From assembly GCA_012513725.1 (NCBI GenBank), contig JAAZBQ010000774.1:1-5259 (forward strand): a stretch of DNA of 5,259 bases. The letters run 5' to 3'. How positions within the stretch are numbered: the first letter of the stretch is position 1; each line of letters begins with the position of its first letter. The stretch is from Chloroflexota bacterium. Lineage in GTDB: Bacteria > Chloroflexota > Anaerolineae > UBA1429. Made by a program: the position numbers and the translations under genes. Shown piece by piece: positions 1 through 5,259 of the stretch. The notes under the pieces were generated by a model. The model searched no databases. It was not told where the DNA came from and was given only the letters and a program-made list of their open reading frames with translations.

Positions 1-554
1 AGATAGTCCAGGCCGACGCCGCTCGCGTTGCCGTGGCCCGAATCGTAGCACAGGCCGACAAGGCCGGGGTCGGACTCGTCGAGCACCCGGGAGACGACGT
101 CCATGTGGCCGTTCTCGATGGCGATGCGCACGCCCGCCCCGCGGCAGACGGGGGCCAGCGCGTCCAGCGAGCGACGGATGGTGTCCCAGTAGGCCTCCGC
201 CAGGTCGGCGTCGGTGGGCTCGGCGGGGAGGTGCATGATGGTCACGCGCCCCCCGAGGCGGGCCGTCATCTCCACGCGGTTGGCCACCAGTTCCACGCCG
301 GCCAGCCGCACGTACTCGGTGGTAGAGACCCACTTTTTCTCCACGCCGGCCGACCCGTGCAGGTCGAGAAGGCGCAGGCCGTACTCGTCGAGCCAGCGCG
401 CGATCTGGTCGATCTCGTACCGGCTGTAGAGAAAGTCGGTGTTCCACTGGTGGCACCAGTGGAGGTGGGTAAACCCGGCCGCGGCGATGCGCCGCAGGTA
501 GGGCTCCGGAGATCCGGTGCCCGTGGCATAGTCCGTGGTCATCGAAAGGTCCAT
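1..554 (-). CDS. Sugar phosphate isomerase/epimerase-like protein (xylose isomerase-like TIM barrel), 3' end missing
   Basis: The minus strand encodes 184 residues from an ATG at 554-552 and runs open off the left edge, so the C-terminal third or so is absent (family members are usually 250-300 residues). It starts MDLSMTTDYATGTGSPEPYL and reads as alternating beta/alpha units of an AP-endonuclease-2 type TIM barrel. Visible family landmarks are strand-end His66 (LDLHG), His108 (IMHLP), Glu147 in IAIEN, and Asp171/His174 in CYDSGHGN. The Glu and the D-x-x-H pair are typical divalent-metal ligands, so a cytosolic metal-dependent isomerase or epimerase acting on a sugar or related polyol is likely. 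The substrate cannot be told. The start is supported by GGAGGAG 7 nt upstream. It lies 73 nt behind the carbon-nitrogen hydrolase gene on the same strand and is probably co-transcribed. Family is fairly sure; reaction is not. Confidence 0.88.
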   Translation of the reverse strand, partial: MDLSMTTDYATGTGSPEPYLRRIAAAGFTHLHWCHQWNTDFLYSRYEIDQIARWLDEYGLRLLDLHGSAGVEKKWVSTTEYVRLAGVELVANRVEMTARLGGRVTIMHLPAEPTDADLAEAYWDTIRRSLDALAPVCRGAGVRIAIENGHMDVVSRVLDESDPGLVGLCYDSGHGNASGVGLDY

Positions 555-561
555 GGTCGAT

Positions 562-568
562 CTCCTCC
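562..568 (-). promoter_or_regulatory. Ribosome binding site of the isomerase-like gene
   Basis: The minus strand reads GGAGGAG, then a 7-nt spacer, then ATG (554-552). The match to the anti-Shine-Dalgarno sequence and the ideal spacing fix this start. Confidence 0.8.
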
Positions 569-582
569 GTCGGAGCGATGGC

Positions 583-605
583 CGCGCGGTTGACAGTGCC
601 GCGCG
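583..605 (-). repeat. Short GC-rich inverted repeat between hydrolase and isomerase genes
   Basis: CGCGCGG and CCGCGCG form a perfect 7-bp stem (583-589 with 599-605) around a 9-nt loop. There is no T-run on the downstream side in the minus direction, so it does not look like a standard intrinsic terminator. It could be an intra-operon hairpin that affects mRNA stability or partial read-through, or chance in GC-rich DNA. The arms consist of alternating C and G, which makes chance occurrence easier. Confidence 0.35.
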
Positions 606-627
606 AAGATGCTAAAAGACTGAGACT

Positions 628-1503
628 CTACGCGGTGGGTTCCACGAGGGCGCCATAGACTTCGGGACGCCGCGTCTCGAGGTTAAAACACGGCTCGCGA
701 CGGCGACGGGCAACGAGTTCGCCATCCAGGCGCACGAGGACGATCTCCTCGCAAACGTCCTCGCTCTGCGACTCGGCGATGCGCTGGCCGTAAGGATCAA
801 AGGCCAGGCAGCCGCCGGCGTGGTTCGCCTCGACGCCGTCCAGGTCCTCGGCCGAGCGCCCGGCCGTGTTGCAGGCGAGGACAAAGGTGCCGTTGTCGTG
901 GGCGCGGGCGGCGAGAGTCATCGTCCACGACTGCTTTTGGCGGGCCACCGCGAGGCGACGGGCGGCCTCATCGGCCCACACGCCAGAGCGCGCGGCGTGG
1001 GGCGCCAGAATGATCTCGGCGCCGCCCACGGCGAGGCAGCGGGCGGTCTCCGGGAACTGCATATCAAAGCAGATCATCGTGCCGATGCGGGCCAGGGGTG
1101 TCTCCAGCACCGGCAGGAGCGTGCCGGCGCGAAAGTAAAAGTACTCGTCGCGGGAGAGGTGGATCTTGCGCTGCTTGCCGATCGGGCCCTCGGGGCCTAC
1201 GAGGAACTGGGTGTTATAGTGGATGCCGCGATCGTCTTCGGCGATGCCGGCGCTGATGTAGACGCCGATCTCGGCGGCCAGCGCCGCGAGCGTCGTGTAG
1301 GCGGCTCCGCCGGGGACGGGTTCCGCCTCGAGGACCATGGCCGGGTGCCCGGCGTGGCCGGTGATGCCCAGTTCCGGCAGGACCACCAGGCGCGCCCCAG
1401 CGCCCGCGGCCTCTCGCACCAGGCGCACGGTGCGGGCGAGGTTCTCCTCCCGTTGGCCGACGGGGCTGGCGTGTTGGACGAGCGCGGCGACAAACGCTTC
1501 CAT
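628..1503 (-). CDS. Carbon-nitrogen hydrolase (nitrilase superfamily)
   Basis: This complete 291-residue protein has the usual length of the nitrilase/CN-hydrolase superfamily, cytosolic enzymes that hydrolyse non-peptide C-N bonds (amidases, carbamoylases, nitrilases) through a thioester. The catalytic triad is visible: Glu44 in VVLPELG, Lys113 in QRKIHL, and Cys145 in MICFD. Glu120, in RDEYFYF just after the lysine, is in the place of the family's second structural glutamate. The N-terminus (ALVQHASPVGQREENLAR) is the typical first strand and helix. No signal peptide or membrane segment is present. A DNTAG-like late motif appears as ACNTAGRSAED. The ATG at 1503-1501 has AAGGAGGT just upstream, and a sigma70-like promoter lies about 55-80 nt upstream. 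The gene leads a probable operon with the sugar isomerase-like gene. Most such proteins are amidases rather than true nitrilases; the substrate is not predictable here. Confidence 0.93.
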   Translation of the reverse strand: MEAFVAALVQHASPVGQREENLARTVRLVREAAGAGARLVVLPELGITGHAGHPAMVLEAEPVPGGAAYTTLAALAAEIGVYISAGIAEDDRGIHYNTQFLVGPEGPIGKQRKIHLSRDEYFYFRAGTLLPVLETPLARIGTMICFDMQFPETARCLAVGGAEIILAPHAARSGVWADEAARRLAVARQKQSWTMTLAARAHDNGTFVLACNTAGRSAEDLDGVEANHAGGCLAFDPYGQRIAESQSEDVCEEIVLVRLDGELVARRRREPCFNLETRRPEVYGALVEPTA

Positions 1504-1506
1504 GAG

Positions 1507-1514
1507 ACCTCCTT
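1507..1514 (-). promoter_or_regulatory. Ribosome binding site of the carbon-nitrogen hydrolase gene
   Basis: The minus strand reads AAGGAGGT, a full 8-base anti-Shine-Dalgarno match, followed by CTC and then ATG (1503-1501). The core GGAGG sits 4 nt from the start, slightly closer than usual, but the strength of the match supports this start. Confidence 0.8.
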
Positions 1515-1557
1515 GGCGCCTGCAGGACCGGGGCGCGACGCGGTGGCAGACGGCACG

Positions 1558-1586
1558 ATTCTAGGCCAACGCGTGGGGCGCGGCAA
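1558..1586 (-). promoter_or_regulatory. Sigma70-like promoter of the hydrolase-isomerase operon
   Basis: On the minus strand a -35-like TTGCCG (1586-1581) is followed by exactly 17 nt and a -10-like TAGAAT (1563-1558), one mismatch from TATAAT. Transcription would begin near 1551, giving a leader of about 48 nt ahead of the ATG. It points away from the kinase gene. This is a consensus match only, so it remains a prediction. Confidence 0.6.
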
Positions 1587-1607
1587 GGCCGCGGGTTGCC
1601 GGCCCCC

Positions 1608-1646
1608 TTCACCTCCGTTTCACCCGGGCTTAACTCCCTGTTTACG
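1608..1646 (+). promoter_or_regulatory. Four tandem TTNAC hexamers at 11-bp period, putative response-regulator operator
   Basis: TTCACC (1608), TTCACC (1619), TTAACT (1630) and TTTACG (1641) start exactly 11 bp apart and share TTNAC, with unrelated 5-nt spacers (TCCGT, CGGGC, CCCTG). One unit per helical turn, as direct repeats, is the arrangement bound by OmpR/PhoB-family winged-helix regulators (compare the PHO box of Escherichia coli and the TTAACA-type boxes of Bacillus PhoP). The last unit ends 21 nt before TATACT, so relative to a start near 1680 the repeats lie at about -72 to -34, a typical activator position for the kinase promoter. The arrangement is seen directly; the bound protein is inferred. 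Confidence 0.55.
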
Positions 1647-1667
1647 GGCTTGGAGGCGCCCGCGGCC

Positions 1668-1673
1668 TATACT
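1668..1673 (+). promoter_or_regulatory. Predicted -10 element of the hybrid kinase promoter
   Basis: TATACT is one mismatch from the consensus TATAAT and stands out in GC-rich DNA. At 17-nt spacing the -35 position reads CGGGCT, which is poor, so this promoter probably needs an activator bound to the hexamer repeats just upstream. The predicted leader is about 98 nt before the GTG start at 1778. Confidence 0.5.
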
Positions 1674-1777
1674 GGCAACAGGCCGTACGCAAGGCTCCAG
1701 AGCCGACGTCGTTAGTCCCGCGTTCACCCCCTGTGGGGCAGACGACCGAATAGCAGCAACAAGGCGAGAGCGGATCC

Positions 1778-4700
1778 GTGCCTAGCAGCGTTCCCAGCAC
1801 TCCCGACGAATCCCAACCGGGCAGCACGCAGCGCGGCCGGCACCGCGAGCGCATGCGCGTCGCGATCGAGTGCGTCCACGCTGCAGAGGCGGCCGGACAG
1901 ATCGCGCGGCTCCTCCTGCCCGAGGCGGTGGAGCGCGCCATCCAGGCGGACATTGAAGAGTGCGCGGCCTCCGGATCGCCGATCACCGCCCGGTGCGCCT
2001 ACCGCTCCAGCGGCGGCCAGGACGTGGTCCTTGCCTACTCGATCACCGTGACACCGGCCGCGGAGCGCCAGGGGGCCTGGCTGCGGGTGGTGATCGAAGA
2101 AATACCCGCTGCATCGGACGCAGAGCAGCCCTTTGTTCAGCACCTTTTGGCCGACGCCCTCGATGCCTCAGGCGTGCTGGCGTACGTCAAGGACGCCTAC
2201 GGACGCTATTGCTATGCGAACCGCGCGTTGGCCGCGTTGTACGATCTGCCCCTCGATGACATTCTGGGCCGCACCGACGAGGAGTTGTGGGACCCCGCCG
2301 TGGCCCGCCTGCTGTGGGAAACCGAACAGCGGCTGCTCGAGTCAGAGGCGCCGCTGTGGGTCAAGGAATCCCTTCCCGGCGGCGGCCAACGACGGGCCTA
2401 TCTCTCGAACAAGTTCGTGTTGCACGATCGTGACGGCCAGGCATGGGCGATCGCCTCTCTATCCACCGACGTAACCGACCACGCACTCGCCGACACCTCT
2501 CTCAGCCGCAGCGCCGAGCGCATCATGGCGCTGAACGAGTGCTTTCTCTCCTTTGGCCCCGATCCAGAGGAGAACATGCGCAGGCTGGTCGAGCTCTCCT
2601 ACGGGCTCCTCGGCGCAGACTGCGCCACGTACCTGCGCGCCGGCCGTGGCCTGATCTCGTCGCTGGGGTTGTGGTGTGCGTCGCCGAGCACAGCGGAGGG
2701 AGCGGGAGGAGGCTCGCTGTGTGCCGAACTACTGGCCCAGTCTGACCAGGACGTCCACGTCCTGCGGCGCCTGCAGCACTCGTCCTTTGCGCGAACCGAC
2801 CCCAACGTGCAGCAGTATGGGCTAGAGACGTGCATCGGGCGGATCGTCCGGCTTGGCGGGCGAGCCCTCGGCGTGCTCTCTGTCTTTTTCAAGGCAGACC
2901 ATGAGCCCAGCGAAGAGGATGGCCGCCTTCTGGGCATCGTGGCCTCGGCATTGGCCGTCGAGGAGCGTCGCCTGCGCGCCGAGCAGCGGCAGGCGGTGGC
3001 CTATGGCATCGCCGAGGCGGCTAGCCGCGCCGAGGGGCTCCGCGACCTTGGCTGCTACATCCACCAGGAACTCCGGCGCCTGATCGAGGCGAACAACTTT
3101 TACCTGGCCATCGACGACCGCGAGAACCGCCAGATCGTCTTTCCTTACTATGTGGATGAGACGTACCCCGACGGCGGCCTGAAGCGTCCGCCCCGCCCCT
3201 ATGCCAGCGGGCTCACCGAGTACGTGATCCGCGGCGGGCAGGCGCTTCTCCTGCACGAGGACGAAATCCGCTCTCGGGTGCGAGAGGGCAGCCTGCAGAT
3301 CATCGGCGCCGTCCCCCGGGTGTGGCTGGGCGTGCCCCTCACGGAGGCCGGCGAGACGATCGGGATGATGGCCGTGCAGAGCTACGCCTGCGCCGAGGCC
3401 TATGACCGCGAGGACCTCGAGTTCCTCGAGTTCGTCTCGGGCCAGGTGACCGGCGCGATCAAGGCCAGGCGCTCCAGCGATGCCCTGGCGGAGAGCGAGT
3501 CGCGCTACCGGTTGCTGGCGGAGAACGTCTCGGACATCATCTGGGCGCGGGATTCTGCCCTGCGCCTCGCGTACGTCAGCGCCTCGGTGGAGCGGGTGCT
3601 GGGCTACACGGTGCAGGAGGCGATGGCCCAGTCTCTCGAGGAGGCCTTTACGCCGGATTCGGCCCGGGCGCTTCGGGAGCTCGTCGAACAGGTTGCCACC
3701 CAGCCCTCCGGCGGGCGCGACGACGCGACGCTAGAGGTCGAGTGCTACCGGAAGGATGGGGCGACTGTCTGGGCCGAAGTGACGATGACCTTCCTGTGCA
3801 ACGGCGATGGCCGGCTGACGCGCATCCTCGGCGTTACCCGCGACATCACCCAGCGGCGCGAACTGGAGCGGCAGTTGCGCCAGGTGAACAAGCTGGAGAG
3901 CCTCGGCCAGCTGGCCGGCGGCATCGCCCACCACTTTAACAACCTCCTCACGGTGATCAACGGCTACAGCCAGTTCATGCTCACCTCCCTGGAGGACGGC
4001 GATCCGGTGCGGCGCGATGCCGAGTCGATCCTCAAGGCCGGACGCCGCGCTGCGGAACTCACCCGGCAGCTACTCGACTTCTCCCGGCGGCGGGTGATGA
4101 ACGTCGACGTGGTGAACCTCAACATCCTGCTCATCAAGACGGCTGACATGCTCCGCAGCGTCATCGGCGACGATATTGACCTTCGCCTCGATCTCGCCGA
4201 GGGATTGCCGAACGTGCGCGTGGACCCCGGGCAGATCGAGCAGGTGGTGCTCAACCTGGCCGTGAACTCTCGCGATGCGATGCCCGACGGGGGCACGCTC
4301 ACCCTGGGCACGCGGCTGGTGGGCGCTCAGGATCTGCCCAGTGGGGAAAAGCGCCGCGAGGCTCCCAAGTACGTACGTCTCACGGTCGGCGACTCGGGCA
4401 AGGGCATGCCGCCAGAGGTGCGCGAACACCTCTTTGAGCCCTTTTTCACCACCAAGGAGGTAGGCCAGGGCACCGGCCTGGGGCTGGCCACCGCCTATGG
4501 CATCGTCACCCAAGCGGGTGGGGAGATCGGCGTGGATACCGCGTTGGGCCGGGGTACCCGTGTGCACGTCTACCTGGCTGCGGTGGAGCAGCAGGCCCCG
4601 CCCAGCCCGGAGGCGGCCCCGGCCCCCACAGACGCCGTGCCCGGGGGCAAGGAACTGATCCTGGTGCTGGAGGACGAGCCCGACGTGCGCGACCTCACCG

Positions 4701-5017
4701 TGCGCATGCTCGAGCGCCTCGGGTACACGGCGCTGCCCGCGCCGAGCGGCACCGAGGGGCTGCAGGTCGCCCGGTCAACGCCGCAGCCGATCGACCTGGT
4801 GCTCGCCGACGTGATGCTCCCAGAGATGCGGGGCGAGGAGTTTGTCCGCGTGATGCAAAAGGATCAGCCTGGGGTCAAGGTCCTGTACATGTCCGGCTAT
4901 AGCGACGGGAGCATGCTCAGCCGCGACATGGAGGAGGACGGCGCGCCGTTCATCGGCAAGCCCTTTACGCTGTTCCGGTTGGCGCAAAAGGTGCGCCAGG
5001 TGCTGGACGGGGAGTAA
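1778..5017 (+). CDS. Soluble hybrid sensor histidine kinase (PAS-PAS-GAF-GAF-PAS-HisKA-HATPase-REC)
   Basis: This 1079-residue cytoplasmic signalling kinase should autophosphorylate on His and pass the phosphate to its own receiver. Approximate order: low-complexity tail (1-26); region like the C-terminal half of a PAS (30-109); PAS (120-235, ending TDVTD); GAF1 (245-395); GAF2 (408-562, with YASGLTEY at 475 and WLGVPL at 516); PAS (573-690, ending TRDIT); HisKA (705-770) with His718 in GIAHHFNNLL; HATPase_c (815-933) with N-box Asn826/Asn830, G1 DSGKGM at 872 and G2 GQGTGLGL at 896; Pro/Ala linker (937-957); receiver (958-1079) with acidic pair Glu965/Asp966, acceptor Asp1011, Ser1039 and Lys1061. 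The H-box resembles the NtrB-like class. No membrane helix or signal peptide is visible, so the stimulus is probably intracellular; the ligand is unknown. The GTG at 1778 is the first start after an in-frame TAG at 1751, with only a weak upstream AAGGCGAG. ATG at 1853 (Met26) is an alternative start. No partner regulator lies nearby. Confidence 0.93.
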   Translation: MPSSVPSTPDESQPGSTQRGRHRERMRVAIECVHAAEAAGQIARLLLPEAVERAIQADIEECAASGSPITARCAYRSSGGQDVVLAYSITVTPAAERQGAWLRVVIEEIPAASDAEQPFVQHLLADALDASGVLAYVKDAYGRYCYANRALAALYDLPLDDILGRTDEELWDPAVARLLWETEQRLLESEAPLWVKESLPGGGQRRAYLSNKFVLHDRDGQAWAIASLSTDVTDHALADTSLSRSAERIMALNECFLSFGPDPEENMRRLVELSYGLLGADCATYLRAGRGLISSLGLWCASPSTAEGAGGGSLCAELLAQSDQDVHVLRRLQHSSFARTDPNVQQYGLETCIGRIVRLGGRALGVLSVFFKADHEPSEEDGRLLGIVASALAVEERRLRAEQRQAVAYGIAEAASRAEGLRDLGCYIHQELRRLIEANNFYLAIDDRENRQIVFPYYVDETYPDGGLKRPPRPYASGLTEYVIRGGQALLLHEDEIRSRVREGSLQIIGAVPRVWLGVPLTEAGETIGMMAVQSYACAEAYDREDLEFLEFVSGQVTGAIKARRSSDALAESESRYRLLAENVSDIIWARDSALRLAYVSASVERVLGYTVQEAMAQSLEEAFTPDSARALRELVEQVATQPSGGRDDATLEVECYRKDGATVWAEVTMTFLCNGDGRLTRILGVTRDITQRRELERQLRQVNKLESLGQLAGGIAHHFNNLLTVINGYSQFMLTSLEDGDPVRRDAESILKAGRRAAELTRQLLDFSRRRVMNVDVVNLNILLIKTADMLRSVIGDDIDLRLDLAEGLPNVRVDPGQIEQVVLNLAVNSRDAMPDGGTLTLGTRLVGAQDLPSGEKRREAPKYVRLTVGDSGKGMPPEVREHLFEPFFTTKEVGQGTGLGLATAYGIVTQAGGEIGVDTALGRGTRVHVYLAAVEQQAPPSPEAAPAPTDAVPGGKELILVLEDEPDVRDLTVRMLERLGYTALPAPSGTEGLQVARSTPQPIDLVLADVMLPEMRGEEFVRVMQKDQPGVKVLYMSGYSDGSMLSRDMEEDGAPFIGKPFTLFRLAQKVRQVLDGE

Positions 5018-5080
5018 CCCGGGAGGCAGATCGCCGCCTGCGCTGTCTGGTGACGGCGCTGGCCGAATGTAGATGGTAGG

Positions 5081-5111
5081 GACGAGGCCCAGGCAACGCC
5101 TGGGCCTCGTC
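5081..5111. terminator. Hairpin between convergent genes, probable bidirectional terminator
   Basis: GACGAGGCCCAGGC (5081-5094) and GCCTGGGCCTCGTC (5098-5111) form a perfect 14-bp stem closed by an AAC loop. It lies 64 nt after the kinase stop and 27 nt after the stop of the convergent minus-strand gene, the expected place for a shared terminator. Neither side has a T-tract (GTTCCTGG on the plus side, CCTACCATCT on the minus side), so it may work poorly as a classical intrinsic terminator, or use another mechanism, or protect the 3' ends of both mRNAs. Confidence 0.7.
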
Positions 5112-5137
5112 GTTCCTGGCGCCAGAGGCCTAGCGGC

Positions 5138-5259
5138 CTACTGGTGCTGCCAGGAGAACTCGAGGTTGGCCTCCTGCGTCACCTCTTGGTACTCGATGAG
5201 GACGTGGTGCCAGTCGCCGACCAGATCCACCGTGTCCTCGAACGTCCGGCCGCCCAGGC
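5138..5259 (-). CDS. C-terminal end of a PA14-like domain protein, 5' part missing
   Basis: The last 39 codons of a minus-strand gene enter from the right edge and end at TAG (5140-5138). They begin LGGRTFEDTVDLVGDWHHVL and finish with IEYQEVTQEANLEFSWQHQ. The pattern of gG-x-T, v-x-L-x-G-x-(Y/H), i-x-EY-x-E-x-(T)-x-x-A-x-(L)-x-x-W is that of the final beta strands of a PA14 domain, a beta-barrel carbohydrate- or polymer-binding module of secreted and surface proteins. Here the domain would close the protein, with only three residues after the terminal Trp. PA14 modules are often found in glycosidases, adhesins and lipoproteins; what lies N-terminal is outside the window. The fragment is short, so the family call is moderate. 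Confidence 0.6.
   Translation of the reverse strand, partial: LGGRTFEDTVDLVGDWHHVLIEYQEVTQEANLEFSWQHQ

Noticed and set aside
33..593. 186-codon open frame on the plus strand opposite the isomerase-like gene
   Set aside because: The minus strand here encodes metal-site motifs of the TIM-barrel family (IAIEN, DSGHGN); the plus frame is a GC shadow without recognisable features.
1650..1655. TTGGAG as the -35 of the kinase promoter
   Set aside because: Only 12 nt separate it from TATACT, too short for sigma70 recognition.
820..1785. 321-codon open frame on the plus strand opposite the carbon-nitrogen hydrolase gene
   Set aside because: It is antisense to a gene with full catalytic motifs, its translation has no recognisable domain and is rich in Arg/Gly/Ala, as expected from third-position GC bias.
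1724..2143. 139-codon minus-strand open frame crossing the kinase start
   Set aside because: No ribosome binding site or family pattern was evident, and it overlaps the kinase promoter leader and N-terminus; it is best explained by GC bias.
4070..4567. 165-codon minus-strand open frame inside the kinase gene
   Set aside because: It overlaps the HisKA/HATPase coding region with all conserved boxes on the plus strand, and its own product shows no family pattern.
5116..5139. Palindrome CTGGCGCCAG and the AGGCC/GGCCT mini-hairpin over the stop of the PA14-like gene
   Set aside because: Both are short and GC-rich, without a T-run or conserved context, so chance is a sufficient explanation.

Overview
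This is a GC-rich bacterial window (roughly two-thirds G+C by eye) with four genes in two divergent and then convergent blocks. The taxon cannot be fixed from sequence alone. High GC, a soluble multi-sensor PAS/GAF hybrid kinase, a sugar isomerase next to a nitrilase-family enzyme, and a PA14-type protein would suit Chloroflexota (Anaerolineae/Caldilineae-like) or another GC-rich environmental phylum; this is a weak inference.

Left block, minus strand (1-1503). A complete carbon-nitrogen hydrolase gene (628-1503) is followed 73 nt later by a sugar phosphate isomerase/epimerase-like TIM-barrel gene (554 down to the window edge, 3' end missing). Both have strong Shine-Dalgarno sequences. A sigma70-like promoter (TTGCCG, 17 nt, TAGAAT) lies in front of the hydrolase. 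They look like a two-gene (or longer) catabolic operon, substrate unknown.

Divergent intergenic region (1504-1777). It holds the hydrolase promoter and, facing the other way, a promoter for the kinase with a good -10 (TATACT, 1668-1673) but no good -35. Just upstream are four TTNAC-type hexamers (TTCACC, TTCACC, TTAACT, TTTACG) starting exactly 11 bp apart. That is the geometry of tandem sites for an OmpR/PhoB-type response regulator, and is the most interesting non-coding signal here.

Right block, plus strand (1778-5017). One large gene encodes a 1079-residue soluble hybrid sensor histidine kinase: partial PAS-like region, PAS, GAF, GAF, PAS, HisKA, HATPase_c, Pro/Ala linker and C-terminal receiver. 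All phosphotransfer residues are present. No cognate response regulator or output gene lies in the window, so it is locally an orphan.

Right edge (5018-5259). A perfect 14-bp stem with a 3-nt loop (5081-5111) separates the kinase from a convergent minus-strand gene, of which only the last 39 codons are present; these resemble the C-terminal strands of a PA14 domain. I found no RNA genes, CRISPR arrays or mobile elements. No wholly new system is evident; the domain architecture and families are recognisable.
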